From: Symbiodinium natans
Lineage: Eukaryota > Sar > Dinophyceae > Suessiales > Symbiodiniaceae
DNA: 64,000 nucleotides
Assembly: GCA_905221605.1 (NCBI GenBank)
Contig: CAJNDS010002649.1
Span: 65,001 to 129,000 of the forward strand
Reading direction: 5' to 3'
The translations under genes and the position numbers were made by a program. This document shows positions 51,036 to 60,481 of the stretch, in pieces (position 1 is the stretch's first letter; each line of letters starts with the position of its first letter). The notes under the pieces were generated by a model. It worked only from the letters and a program-made list of their open reading frames with translations. It did not search any database and had not been told where the DNA came from.

Positions 51036-51086
51036 TGCACAACCAGGGTCCGGAGTCCTGAGCTGCTTCGCCTGGAGTGCCCTCAT
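51036..51086 (-). CDS. Internal exon
   Basis: EGTPGEAAQDSGPWLC, acceptor TAGTTGCAG|, consensus donor GCA|GTGAGGG. Phase 1 both ends, matching neighbours. Confidence 0.65.
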
Positions 51087-51270
51087 CTGCAACTATACTC
51101 CCCTTAGAACCTTAATAAACATCCTATTTTTTTTAATACCCTCTCGGGCTTTATATAAACAAAAAATTATTCCCAAGGGGGATGTAGGCAAATTGTGCTC
51201 ACGTGCTCTCTGTATGAACCCTAAACCCTGAACCCTGAACCCTAAACCCGAAACCTTAAACCCTAAGCAC

Positions 51271-51356
51271 ATCCGCCTGGCCGGTGGCGCTGGGGTTGTG
51301 GGCCCTCGTCCCAGAAGCTGGGCCCTGGGAAGCCCCAGACCGATCCCCAGCGACAC
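51271..51356 (-). CDS. Trp-rich exon
   Basis: CRWGSVWGFPGPSFWDEGPQ and then PQRHRPGG, acceptor CTTCTTCCAG|G, donor GGAT|GTGCTTAG. Phase links to 51480-51594 and 51036-51086. Confidence 0.65.
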
Positions 51357-51479
51357 CTGGAAGAAGTTGGGGTTTAGGGTTGAGGGTTTAGGGTTTCGGG
51401 TTTAGGGCTTTAGGGTTTAGGGCTTTAGGGTTTAGGGTTTCGGGTTTCGGGCGGTCCTTTTTCCTAAACCTTCCGTTCG

Positions 51480-51594
51480 GGTTGCGCAAGGGTCTTGGGG
51501 GCTTCCCTGGCATGTTGGAGGCCCATGGCGCCTCGATAGTCCGATGCAGAGTGCCGCAGAACAACAACTCGACCCAGGAGTAGCCTAGACAAAA
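51480..51594 (-). CDS. Exon between a family M introner and a telomere-type donor
   Basis: YSWVELLFCGTLHRTIEAPW, then ASNMPGKPPRPLRNPNG, donor GGAAG|GTTTAGG, acceptor TTTTTTTGTCTAG|. Unrecognised. Confidence 0.7.
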
Positions 51595-51749
51595 AAAGGT
51601 GCCCTTCTTGGCTTAAAGGGGCTTGTAAGGGAAGCCAGGGTCCCATGTTAGAGCCGTCACGCCAGTGTGAGACTGCAACTTGCTGCCCAATAGAAGGGAA
51701 GCCAAACCCTTTTAAAAAAGGGGAATGAGGGCCTACTCTGGGTCTAGAC
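51595..51749 (-). mobile_element. Family M introner copy 2
   Basis: Intron GTCTAGACCCAGAGTAGGCC ... TTTTTTTGTCTAG between two phase-matched exons. The ends are inverted (GTCTAGAC). Confidence 0.75.
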
Positions 51750-51768
51750 CACGCTGAACGCCAAACGG
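51750..51768 (-). CDS. 19-bp micro-exon
   Basis: PFGVQR plus one base, acceptor GGCTTACAG|, donor GTG|GTCTAG. Confidence 0.5.
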
Positions 51769-51855
51769 CTGTAAGCCTCCAGGGCTTAGGGTTCACGGTG
51801 CCGACGCTTATCAAACATACCCGAAACCCTAGACCCCAAACCCTAAACCCTAAAC

Positions 51856-52047
51856 CTAGGGCTGCACGGCTAAGGAGTCGGATGATTGAAGAATGTGGCC
51901 GGAAGCACCCCAAGGCGCGGGTGAATAGACTTGGGGCTGCTCCGCGGGGAAGCAGGATCTGTGTTGGAGGTGCAGGAGGTCATACTCAGGGCGTTTCCCG
52001 CTGAGCGCTGGAGTCGTACGCGGCATCCCGCATGCTGCATCACCAAG
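51856..52047 (-). CDS. 63-codon exon reaching a TAG beside the array
   Basis: LGDAACGMPRTTPALSGKRP, then EYDLLHLQHRSCFPAEQPQV, YSPAPWGASGHILQSSDS and LAVQP-stop. The stop TAG abuts GTTTAGGG. Either the gene ends here or the exon is spliced earlier (TTA|GCCGTGC), which keeps phase with 51750-51768. Confidence 0.65.
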   Translation of the reverse strand, partial: LGDAACGMPRTTPALSGKRPEYDLLHLQHRSCFPAEQPQVYSPAPWGASGHILQSSDSLAVQP

Positions 52048-52131
52048 CTCAGCCCTTTGGGGTCTAGGGTTTAGGATTTAGCGTTTAGGGCTAGGGTTTA
52101 GAGCTAGGGTTTAGGGTTTCGGGTTTAACCC

Positions 52132-52262
52132 CTCATGGTTCAGGGTCGCTTGCGGCCTTCAGCGTCGCAGCTGCGTCGTCCAGCCCTGTGGGCAGCGTCA
52201 GGGGCTGCCGCTCACGGGGCGGTGCCTGCTGGCGTTCGCTCCTCTCCGCGGCAGCGGGCACT
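52132..52262 (-). CDS. Ala/Glu/Arg-rich exon
   Basis: VEVPAAAERSERQQAPPRER and then QPLTLPTGLDDAAATLKAAS before DPEP-stop. Acceptor GGATTCAG|GC. Could be a last exon. Confidence 0.55.
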
Positions 52263-52337
52263 TCCACGCCTGAATCCAGGGGCATAGGGTTTAGGGTTTA
52301 GGGTTTAGGGCTTAGAGTTTAGAGTTCAGGGTTTAGG

Positions 52338-52464
52338 GTTTAGGGTATATAGGGTTTAGGGTTTAGGGTTTAGGGTTTAGGGTTTAGGGTTTAGGGTTTA
52401 GGGTTTAGGGTTTAGGGTTTAGGGTTTAGGGTTTAGGGTTTAGGGTTTAGGGTTTAGGGTTTAG
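52338..52464. repeat. Telomere-type array (TTTAGGG)n
   Basis: About 18 heptamers. Confidence 0.95.
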
Positions 52465-52648
52465 CCTTCGGGGGGACGCGGTGCTCTCTGGATCTTGCTA
52501 ATATAGGGGCCTTAATGATTAGAAGAGGGTTTTCGGGGTTATTATGGTTCTAATATTACAAAGGGACCATAAGGGAACAACAGTAGCAATTATCCCGACC
52601 CCTATATTACACGCGCTTGTGCAGTTATGTTGCCGGGTACATGTACAC

Positions 52649-52714
52649 ATCTGAACTAGCTTGGCGCTCGAAGCCATCGTGGTTGAGCCCTTGCACTAGT
52701 AAGTCAACATCACT
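52649..52714 (-). CDS. Internal exon
   Basis: SDVDLLVQGLNHDGFERQAS and then SD, acceptor GTTTTTGCGAG|, donor GAT|GTGTACATG. Phase 0 follows exon 53185-53235. Confidence 0.65.
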
Positions 52715-53184
52715 CTCGCAAAAACAAGCCTCTCGAAATAACCCTAACGAACGTTTAAACACACACCAAACACAAGGAATAACAAACGCCGGGCGTGACC
52801 TCTCGGGTGGTAACCTTTCAGGGAATAGGGCCTTAGGGTTGACCCTAAAGAAACCCTATTCCCCAAAAAAGTGAACACCCGAAAGGTCAGGGTTCCCTGA
52901 CAAAGCCCGCACCCCAAACGCAAAGGAAGTCCAAAGCGCCCCAAGATCCCCAAACCCCAGATGCTTAAAATTCTGGGTTTAGGGTTTAGGGTTTGGGTTT
53001 AGGGTTTAGGGTTTAGGGGTTAGGGGTTAGGGTTTAGGGCTTAGGGTTCCCTGCAACACACCCCTGCAGTCCCCCTGACTACACCCCTAAGCACCCTGTA
53101 AGCCCTTATAACGTAAACCCGTAACTTAACATCATGTGGCCCCTAACCCAACGAAGCCAACGAAACCCGAAGCTCTAAAGAAAC

Positions 53185-53235
53185 CGTGGTGACTTGGAGC
53201 CATTCCTGCGAGAGAAGCTTCCCTCGGGCCGAGGG
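53185..53235 (-). CDS. Internal exon
   Basis: PSARGKLLSQEWLQVTT, acceptor GTCAAAG|, donor ACG|GTTTCTT. A family G element (53266-53353, ends GATGTTCCCCC and GGGGGGAACAT) lies just upstream, with a second copy at 35526-35612. Confidence 0.6.
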
Positions 53236-53724
53236 CTTTGACGACGTATAAACCCTTAAGGGATGTTCCCCCTTTTTCTAGCAGCCCGTAGTAGATATTT
53301 CTAGTACCCCCTACTATAATCCCTATTAAGGACTCTTAGTATAGGGGGGAACATGGCAAGATAAACACAAAAACCCTAAACCGACTTAGCAATTAATATT
53401 CGCTGAGGATCCCAATGCAGCGCTATCAGCTCCACAGGCCTACTATGGGGGGGTCGGAATACTTCGGAATAGTATCCCCTTTCGAGCCCCAATCTATCTA
53501 CCCATGTACATCTATAATTTCAATACACTCGGATATGTACCCAACCCTATGTGCGCCATGATGGCCCTACATTCTTCTGAAAGCTTGAGGGGCTTAGAGG
53601 CTTAGGGATTTCAACTCCAAGAGGCCGAGAATTACACTAGTGGGGTTGGTTGAAAAGGGTTGTGGGGGCAGGGTTTAGGGTTTCGGGTTTGGGGTTTACA
53701 AATTATTTATGTAAGGCCCCTATA

Positions 53725-53874
53725 TTATGGTCGCATCCAGTGATCCCGGGAGGTGGGGCGTATTTGTCCTTTGTCAGCCTCTGGTTTTGACCCATGTCTT
53801 TCCATGGGCTGCAAACGACACAGGATTTGGTTGCATCGCCCCAACCCCTGCTTTCGCACTGCGCGGAAAAGCTC
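53725..53874 (-). CDS. Possible terminal exon after the rubredoxin gene
   Basis: ELFRAVRKQGLGRCNQILCR, then LQPMERHGSKPEADKGQIRP and TSRDHWMRP-stop (TAA at 53725-53727). Acceptor ACGGAG|. Its relation to the rubredoxin exon upstream is unclear. Confidence 0.5.
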   Translation of the reverse strand, partial: ELFRAVRKQGLGRCNQILCRLQPMERHGSKPEADKGQIRPTSRDHWMRP

Positions 53875-53951
53875 CTCCGTAAACCCTAAACCCTATAAGA
53901 CCTAAACCCTAAGACCTAAGCCCTAAGCCCTAAACCCCAAACCCTAAACCC

Positions 53952-54619
53952 CTACATGTAAATGTGAACCCAAAGGGCTTTCCCCGTCTCAGTCAGCTGC
54001 TTGGCATAGGCAGACTTCGGTGCGCCGCAGAGCGGGCACCGCCACGAGTCGGGTAGGTCTTCAAAGGCCGAGCCATTGCCATCCTTCACCGGGTCGTAGA
54101 CATGGGAGCAGCGTGCGCAGAAGTAGGTCCCAGCTCCTTCAAAGCAAGAAGCTTCGCACTCACTTTTGGACGAGGCACCCACTGTCCCAGCTGGCATAGT
54201 CATGCACTGCTTCATTGGGACTGGACTCCCCGTGCCGTTGATTTCTGCTGCTTGCGTAACTGTGCAGAAGTACCCAAGCTCCCCAGGAGGAAGCGTGCTT
54301 TTGGCCCTTGAGTTTAGCACCGCAGCATTGAGGGTAAGATTACCCATGGAAGTGGCAGCAGCCACCCGAAGCGCCACTGCCTCACTGCTGTCCTTTGGTG
54401 CCGTCCAGAACAAGTCCACAGGAGCATTTGTCTCACTGACAAAAGAAGCGCGAGTTCCATCACACTTGAGCTGCCACTTGCCGACAGCACCTGGCAACAT
54501 GGAGAAGCGTCCGACGCCCGAATCTAAGAGAAACCACGTGGATGCAGACGTACTGTCACCGTCCGGTACAACAGTGAGCCGATGCTTCACACCCTGCGTG
54601 TAGCTGGATGCTGGCTTAC
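53952..54619 (-). CDS. Reeler-like plus rubredoxin protein, exon 2
   Basis: Continues exon 1 as G-KPASSYTQGVKHRLTVV. Residues LKCDGTRASFVSETNAPVDL followed by FWTAPKDSSEAVALRV have the F-W-x-A-P core of Reeler-type domains. The C-terminus carries a rubredoxin domain: TYFCARCSHVYDPV, EDLPDSWRCPLCGAPKSAY, with both CxxC pairs (CARC and CPLC), so an iron-binding electron carrier is expected. Frame closed by TAG next to GGGGTTTAGGG. A GT there (ACAT|GTAGGG) leaves open splicing to a further, perhaps membrane, segment. Rubredoxin on a secretory-pathway protein is unusual. Reeler assignment is moderate, rubredoxin strong. Confidence 0.85.
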
Positions 54620-54727
54620 CTTCGTAGTTGCTGAGTTCATAAGCCCAAAAAAAGTTTACACTTTCAGTTCTATAGGGGATTATAGGTATCCCAAAAAGTG
54701 TAAAGTGTACTCATTCAGCTACCAAAC
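54620..54727 (-). mobile_element. Introner-like intron with inverted repeats (family N)
   Basis: 108-bp GT-AG intron GTTTGGTAGCTGAATGAG ... CAACTACGAAG. Internal inverted stretches (GTACACTTTACACTTTTTGG against AAAGTTTACACTTTCAG-like arm). CGAAGGT occurs at both exon edges, as expected of a target-site duplication. Confidence 0.8.
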
Positions 54728-55118
54728 CTTCGAGCAGCAGCTTCGTGCGACCTGGCTGGGCGGCCAGTGCATCTGGCAGCGAGTAGTGTGAAGGAATCTG
54801 CGGTGCTCCGGCCCCGAGGCAGACATCCTGCGTGCCCATGCAGCGCTCCTTGCACGTGCATTTGCTTAGGCTGCAACTCTGCGCACCTTGGCGGAAGGTG
54901 CAGTGGCCCATGCACCACTCGAAGCTTGTGGGTGGGTGAGGCTCACACAGCAAGGCGAGGGGTGGGTGGTTTCGCCAGCCCACTTTTTGGACAGAAGCCG
55001 GCCCCCGCGGCTGCGGCTCGCCCAAGTCTGGAAACACACTGCAGTCCGTGTACAAGGATGGCCAACCAGCAGACAAGCCCAGTGAATATGCCAGGGCCAG
55101 CAAAACCCTCGCACTCAT
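54728..55118 (-). CDS. Reeler-like plus rubredoxin protein, exon 1 with signal peptide
   Basis: Starts MSARVLLALAYSLGLSAGWP, a clear signal peptide (charged start, hydrophobic core, small residues at the likely cut after SAG). Then WRNHPPLALLCEPHPPTSFE and a Cys-rich segment (CMGHCTF, CSLSKCTCKERCMGTQDVC) that may be disulphide-bonded. Donor GAAG|GTTTGG, phase 1, matching exon 2. Together about 350 residues. Predicted to enter the secretory pathway. Confidence 0.8.
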
Positions 55119-55279
55119 GGCGGACTACGCGTACTGATTGTGTCGGATGTTGAGCCAACTGCCAGCAAGAGGTGTCCATGCTCACGACAATAATGAGGAG
55201 CCCTTTCTTTTCGAAAAGTTCCGGAAACAGGAGCACAGAGCAATCGTTGGGCTCCATAGTTAGCGCTGCAGCGCTGGAA

Positions 55280-55436
55280 CTGCTAAAACCCTAAACCCCC
55301 TAAACCCTAAACCCCCTAAACCCTAAACCCCCTAAACCCTAAACCCTAAACCCTAAACCCTAAACCCTAAACCCTAAACCCTAAACCCTAAACCCTAAAC
55401 CCTAAACCCTAAACCCTAAACCCTAAACCCTAACCC
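55280..55436. repeat. Telomere-type array (CCCTAAA)n
   Basis: Upstream of the rubredoxin gene. Begins with alternating CCCCTAAACCCTAAA units. Confidence 0.95.
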
Positions 55437-55678
55437 TAAACCCCACTCCCTAAACCCTAAACCCCAAACCCTATAAAGCGAGTTTCGGGACTTCTGCGGC
55501 CAACCCAGGCGCCTGGGCCCGAGGCCACCGAGGCCGCGGAGGCCGCGGAGGAGCGCCGCCGCGCCGAGCGCCCGGCGCGCTCCGGGAGCCGAAGACCTGG
55601 GCTTGGTAGGGTTTAGGGTTTAGGGTTTAGGGTTTAGGGCTTAGGGCTTAGGGGCTTAGGGCTAAGGGTTTAGGGCTT

Positions 55679-55752
55679 TCAGGGCTCAGGGCTCAGGGCT
55701 CAGGGCTCAGGGCTCAGGGCTCAGGGCTCAGGGCTCAGGGCTCAGGGCTCAG
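55679..55752. repeat. Variant array (GGGCTCA)n
   Basis: About 10 copies of a double variant of the telomere unit next to GGGCTTA and TTTAGGG units. The GC-rich island 55500-55600 is open on both strands and is not called. Confidence 0.95.
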
Positions 55753-56203
55753 GGCTTAGGGCTTGGTTGGCGCTTCACCTCCATTTTGTGGTTTCCGTAT
55801 TTTGGTTTGGGGTTTAGGGCTCTAGGGGTCTTAGGGTTTGGACTTTTGCTTTTGCTGGGTTTAGGGTTTAGGGTTTAGGGTTTAGGGTTTAGGGTTTAGG
55901 GTTTAGGGTTTAGGGTTTAGGGTTTAGGGTTTAGGGTTTCGGGCTTAAGAGGGGGGGAAGGGGGTTAGGGAAAGACAGAATCCTTGGAGCGCATCTCACC
56001 TCGAACATTTACAAGAGTGTCATTCGATGTGGGCTCCGATCGCCAGGCTATGTGGTTCGTACCTTCATGTCTCTGCGTGCTCCGGTTCATGTCTGCAACT
56101 GTCGCTAGTCATGGGGAGGACTCCGAAAAAACATAGGGTTTAGGATTTAGGGTTTAGGGTTCAGGGCTTAGGGTTTAGGGTTCCTTGTAGGTCTGTCCAA
56201 GAG

Positions 56204-56844
56204 TCAACCCCTCCCTGCCCCGGGTTCGGCCAAGATGCTGCCGCGTCGGGAGGAGCTGGGGCTCCCAAGATTCTCCGTCGCGGGAGCTGGGGGAGGCCCG
56301 AGAGGCTCGGAACCCGACTTCCGGGGCTCGGAAGCCGACCCTGTGAACTTCGGGCCGTCCGGCGGTTCTGGGTCCGACTTGGGAGGCTCCAGGTCTGGTT
56401 GGGGAAGTTCTGGGCCCGACTTTGGTGCTTGCTGCTGAGAGCGGGGCTCGGGATCTTCTTTCGCTTGGGGCTTCGAAAGCTCCGAGTCCGAAGGCGGAGG
56501 ATCAGGATCCTTGCTCGCGCCGGGCAGCGGGGAGGACAGGAGGAAGGGGTCCACTGGTGCGGGCAAAGCTTCTGGTAGCACGTCCTCCTGTTGGGTGGGA
56601 GGTCCGGGTTCCTGTCCCTGTGAAAACCTGCGTTGCTTCACGCTGCCCCTGCGCAGCTTCACAGGGCTCGCCGTTCTCGCCTCCTGCACCGACTCACTCT
56701 TTTCTTGCGCCTCAGGAGCTTCGGCCGACGCTGGCTTCGAGGTGGGCGCGGCGTCTTCCTTGGGCTTTGCCGTGGAAGCCTTGGATGCGATTTTGGGACC
56801 GTGTCCAAGCATAGCATCGCCCTACATTCAACCCACCTGGCGGA
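56204..56844 (-). CDS. Long disordered exon, end of the 58-56 kb gene
   Basis: From GTACTTACAG| reads SARWVECRAMLGHGPKIASK, then some 190 residues rich in Pro, Ser, Glu, Lys and Ala (for example KLRRGSVKQRRFSQGQEPGP and PGASKDPDPPPSDSELSKPQ), with repeated PEPPKSDPEPP-like units. RRGSVKQRRFS resembles basic kinase sites. Ends at TGA 56204-56206, or is spliced at AGGG|GTTGAC. Opposite-strand frames are shadows. Confidence 0.75.
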
Positions 56845-56968
56845 CTGTAAGTACTACATGTTGCATAGGTTTATATGCAACTTTGGACCGCCCACTTCCA
56901 TCCTCTTTCGGTTTGTGAGGCACGGGTTAGAGGTGATAGGTTAGTGAGAATCTATTTCAGGGGCCCAC

Positions 56969-57173
56969 TTCTGCCCCGAAACAACAAGCTCTGAACAGGA
57001 AACCCGAGACGCCTTGGGACGGGCGAGGCGCAGCGCCCGCACCTTCTGCGACCCCTGGCGAGGTGGGCGCAACTCCGTCGAGTTTACGGGGTGCGAGCCT
57101 CTTGGGGTTCGTTTGTTCAGCAAGCGGCTGGCTGGCCAGGTTGTACGGTGTGAAGTAGGCTTTATCAAAGGGC
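56969..57173 (-). CDS. 68-codon exon
   Basis: PFDKAYFTPYNLASQPLAEQ, then TNPKRLAPRKLDGVAPTSPG and VAEGAGAAPRPSQGVSGFLF, donor GAA|GTGGGCC, acceptor TATTCCAAG|G. Phase joins 57227-57379 and 56204-56844. Confidence 0.7.
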
Positions 57174-57226
57174 CTTGGAATATAATTGGGCTTATATAGT
57201 AGGGCTGATAGGGGGTCTCCGCAAAC

Positions 57227-57379
57227 CTCGAAAAACCGCCGGGCTTGGCTTCGGGCTCTTGGGGAGTTATTTCGGGACATTTAGGGCGCCACCTCTGCCT
57301 GCGCGGCCGGGGGGGCAGAGGCTCTGGCCGTTCTGGCCAAGCCTCCCAGGCAGCCGCCAGAGACACCAAGTTAGGTGTG
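57227..57379 (-). CDS. Trp/Pro-rich exon
   Basis: TPNLVSLAAAWEAWPERPEP, then LPPRPRRQRWRPKCPEITPQ and EPEAKPGGFS, acceptor AGCAAAG|C, donor CGAG|GTTTGCGG. The intron to 57173 is only 53 bp. Confidence 0.65.
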
Positions 57380-57430
57380 CTTTGCTGTTGCCGCACTTTT
57401 TACTTTTTGTCGGGCTTTTTTGCCACCCAC

Positions 57431-57453
57431 CTAGCCAACCCATGCGTATCACT
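57431..57453 (-). CDS. 23-bp micro-exon with family P donor
   Basis: SDTHGLA, acceptor TTCCTTCCTGTAG|, donor CTAG|GTGGGTGGCAAAA. Confidence 0.55.
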
Positions 57454-57489
57454 CTACAGGAAGGAATGGGGGTTTGGGTTCAGGGCCAC

Positions 57490-57537
57490 CGGTGAGGCCG
57501 AGACCATGTCCTTCACCCTCAAAACCCCGTAGGAATT
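57490..57537 (-). CDS. Internal exon
   Basis: NSYGVLRVKDMVSASP, acceptor GGATCGCAG|, donor CCG|GTGGCCC. Phase 0. Confidence 0.65.
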
Positions 57538-57667
57538 CTGCGATCCGCCTGCTTGTGATCATAACTGTTGCCCTACCTACGGCCATCTGACCCTGACCCT
57601 AAACCCTAAACCCTAAACCCTTTTTTGCTTCAGGGAAACCCTAAACCCTAAACCCTAAACCCTAAAC

Positions 57668-57740
57668 CGGTTGGCAGCCTTGGAGGCCCTTCTGGCGCAA
57701 AGTCTGCCGCCGCGTTGGATCCGTGCTAAGATCGCTGATC
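57668..57740 (-). CDS. Exon between a family D introner and the telomere repeat
   Basis: ISDLSTDPTRRQTLRQKGLQ and then GCQP, donor CCG|GTTTAGGG, acceptor ACGGCCAAG|G. A second frame (SAILARIQRGGRLCARRASK) is open but out of phase with its neighbours. Confidence 0.6.
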
Positions 57741-57925
57741 CTTGGCCGTTAAAGCCTTTTTGAAAAATATTCTCAGGGTTTAGGGTTTAGGGTTTAAGGT
57801 TTAGGGTTTAGGGATAACAGAAAGTATTTCAAGGGCCTACCTAGTTGTTTCTGCCTCCTGCACAAGGTTTCAATCCAGAGCATCAGCTAAGCTGTGTGGC
57901 GCCGTTTGCAGGCTTAGGCGTTTAC

Positions 57926-57981
57926 GGCTTCGAGCTTGAAGTGGAGATAGCTCGGCCGGGAGAGCACAGCTGTCGGCAGAC
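57926..57981 (-). CDS. Internal exon
   Basis: LPTAVLSRPSYLHFKLEA, acceptor AGCAAGAG|, donor GCC|GTAAACG. Strong codon bias. Confidence 0.7.
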
Positions 57982-58024
57982 CTCTTGCTATGTAAGGCGG
58001 TTCTACGGTTTCAGGCTCTGGGAC

Positions 58025-58117
58025 TGCTGACCAGGAGCACTTGCATCAGCTTCTGCGACTGGGAGTGCAGCACTGATCGGATCACGCGCGGGAGGATGTA
58101 CCTCGGATCTTCGTGAC
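58025..58117 (-). CDS. Helical exon
   Basis: HEDPRYILPRVIRSVLHSQS and then QKLMQVLLVS, acceptor AGGTTTGAG|, donor AGCA|GTCCCAG. Phase 1 out fits exon 57926-57981. Confidence 0.7.
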
Positions 58118-58280
58118 CTCAAACCTTTTGAAGCGAAGCCCTAAACTCCTTTTGGCCCTAAACCCTAAACCCTAAACCCTAAACCCTAAACCCTAAACCC
58201 TAAACCCTAAACCCTAAACCCTAAACCCTAAACCCTAAACCCTAAACCCTAAACCCTAAACCCTAAACCCTGCCCTGAAC

Positions 58281-58345
58281 CCAAAGTTGGCTCCAGGTTG
58301 CTGGATCAGCCCCGAGCTGAAGCGAACTCGGGCCATCGCCACCAT
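58281..58345 (-). CDS. Internal exon
   Basis: MVAMARVRFSSGLIQQPGAN, acceptor TGCCTGAG|. Ends at a GA donor (CCTG|GAGCC, best phase) or at TTTGG|GTTCAGGG. The called end is the longer form. Confidence 0.6.
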
Positions 58346-58921
58346 CTCAGGCATCGAAATTGAGGGTTTAGGGTTTAGGGTTTAGGGTTTAGGGTTTAGG
58401 GTTTAGGGTTTAGGGCTTCGGCAGCGCTACCTCTGAAGAGGTGCAATCCGAGCGCAGGGTTTAGGGTTTAGGGCTTGGATTCTTGGGCTTTTTGGAGGGG
58501 TGTAGGGTTTCGGGGCTTAGGGCTTTATAGGGTTTACGCAGGGCTTTTGTTGCCAAAACCTCTGAACACTCAGGGCTTAGGGCTTCGGATTGAGGATTCA
58601 GAGATTCTAGTTGTTTTTGAGTGTTTTTGCGGTTATTTTTGCCACCCGCACTGCCCCGCAAAAGGTTTAGGCATTGACGTTTAGTAGGGGAGCCGAGGTA
58701 TGGACCCTAAATTTGGGTTCCCTTGTTATTTCACCCATATGTACCCTATATATAATAAGGGCAGCATACTTCGAATCCCTATAAACAAGGGTAGGGGGCC
58801 CATGGCTCCAACCTGAGATCTCAGGTCCTTAAGGGAGGGAGGTTCATGGGGGGTAGGCAGGCAGTCTTAGGGGTAGTATGGGGCCTCAATCATACCCCCC
58901 TTGAACCTTAGGAAGCTTTGC

Positions 58922-58964
58922 CTTCGTCTGCCGCTCGGGGTCTCTTGCGTGGCGGACCTTTCGG
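58922..58964 (-). CDS. Basic exon with possible nuclear-localisation motif
   Basis: PKGPPRKRPRAADE, acceptor ATGCTCCACCAG|, GC donor GAAG|GCAAAGC. PRKRPR is NLS-like. Confidence 0.55.
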
Positions 58965-59163
58965 CTGGTGGAGCATGGACAGTCAGAGCGCTGGGAGGTT
59001 TTGGCGGTTTGGGGATTTTAGAGGGTTTTTGGTCTTAGGGGGGGGGGGGGGGTGCAAAACAGGCACCAATTGAGCCGTTTGGGATGGGATCTGTGGCGCG
59101 CGCGCGCGCGGGGTTCACATGGGGGCCCTGTAAGGTTCGGCGGCTTAAACAGCAACTGCCCAC

Positions 59164-59253
59164 CCTGAAGCACAGCTCATGGCGGTGCCGGAAGTGCTCA
59201 GAGAAAGGGCGAAAGTCTGCCACCCCATGCCACGCCCGAAACGCCGGCAACCC
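59164..59253 (-). CDS. 30-codon His/Phe-rich exon
   Basis: GLPAFRAWHGVADFRPFSEH and then FRHRHELCFR, acceptor AGAGTTGCAG|, donor AGG|GTGGGCAG. Phase 0. Confidence 0.65.
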
Positions 59254-59454
59254 CTGCAACTCTCAAAGCAATGTTTACAAGCCCGAAGTGTCGGCTTCCC
59301 CCTAGAGGCTCAAGAAAACCAGAACTCTCATGCGTGGATCCTCTCGCGCAGCTCCACAGATGGGGGACAGTGAATGGATGTGGGTGTTGGGCCCCCTACA
59401 GAGAATCCCCTGAAAAAAGGGGACCGGAATTGGGGGAACCTACCCTACATGCAC

Positions 59455-59529
59455 GTGCCCAACGCTCCTCTGGACCCCAAGCCCTGAAGCTTGCGGCTGG
59501 TGCACCAGCCCCAGGGCAAAAGCAACCGC
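59455..59529 (-). CDS. Internal exon
   Basis: AVAFALGLVHQPQASGLGVQ and then RSVGH, acceptor GTTGCTACAAG|, donor CAC|GTGCATG. 59254-59454 is open in all three minus frames and is left uncalled. Confidence 0.6.
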
Positions 59530-60290
59530 CTTGTAGCAACCTCACGGATGGGGCGTCTTAGTTCAGGGTTTAGGGCTTTAGGGTTTGGGGTTTAGGGTTT
59601 AAGGGTTTTAAGGTTTAGGGTTTAGGGAGCCTGAATAGTTACCAAAAAGTCATCCCTGACCGTCCCTGACTTTATTACAATAAGCTACCATTACCCACAG
59701 CTCTTCTAATTCAACAGGCCCCCATGTTCAGTTTATCGGGCCATGCTCACACACATACTTAAGTATGTACATGTATACACACACACACACACACATCAGA
59801 ACATATACATATGTCGTGATCAGCATATGCTGATCCAGAAACCCTGCCAAGCAGTTAGATGAAAATGTTGGGGAAGCCCCTGGAACCCTAAACCCTAAAC
59901 CCTAAACCCTAAACCCTTTTTGCTTGCATTCTTGCCCCGCGGGACTCATGCACTATGTTGGCCTAGCAGCTTGGGACATCGCACTGCGCGGGCCCAGGGG
60001 GCATCAGCAGATATCCGAAAAACCACTCTCGTTCCCTTCTGAGAGTCACAAATCACAAAAGCCACCAGAATCTCTAGAACTCAGGGCTGAGGGTTTGGGT
60101 TTAGGGTTTAGGGTTTAGGGTTTAGGGTTCAGGGTTCAGGGTTCAGGGTTTAGGGTTTAGGGTTTAGGATTTAGGGTTTAGGGTTCAGGGTTTAGGGTTT
60201 AGGGTTCAGAGTTCAGGGTTCAGGGTTTAGGGTTTAGGGTTTAGGGTTTAGGGTTTAGGGTTTAGGGTTTAGGGTTTAGGGCTCCTCAGC

Positions 60291-60398
60291 CCCCCCTCAA
60301 ACGGCTGCCAAAGAAGGCCTTCATGTGCTGGGAGTCCCTCCCCAGCCGCAGAAGCTGGGCGCCAGAGCACCACGTGGCTCCAGTGGCCCAGTCCAGGT
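60291..60398 (-). CDS. Internal exon
   Basis: LDWATGATWCSGAQLLRLGR and then DSQHMKAFFGSRLR, acceptor GGAGTTCAG|. GC donor uncertain (after GGGGG or at AAG|GCCTTC). Best codon bias of three frames. A candidate exon upstream (about 60570-60650) and one downstream (59970-60040, KGTRVVFRISADAPWARA) are less certain. Confidence 0.6.
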
Positions 60399-60447
60399 CT
60401 GAACTCCTCAAGGGTGCTTTTCTACAACTTCTCTCAAGTTGTAAGGC

Positions 60448-60481
<34 letters not shown>

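Noticed and set aside
56235-56944. Plus-strand frames of 67-135 residues
   Set aside because: Shadows of the GC-rich disordered minus-strand exon. Their codon bias is worse and they lack splice sites.
60453-60480. Poly-A tract as the tail of a retrocopy
   Set aside because: 28 adenines with no target duplication and no processed gene next to them. More likely a simple homopolymer.
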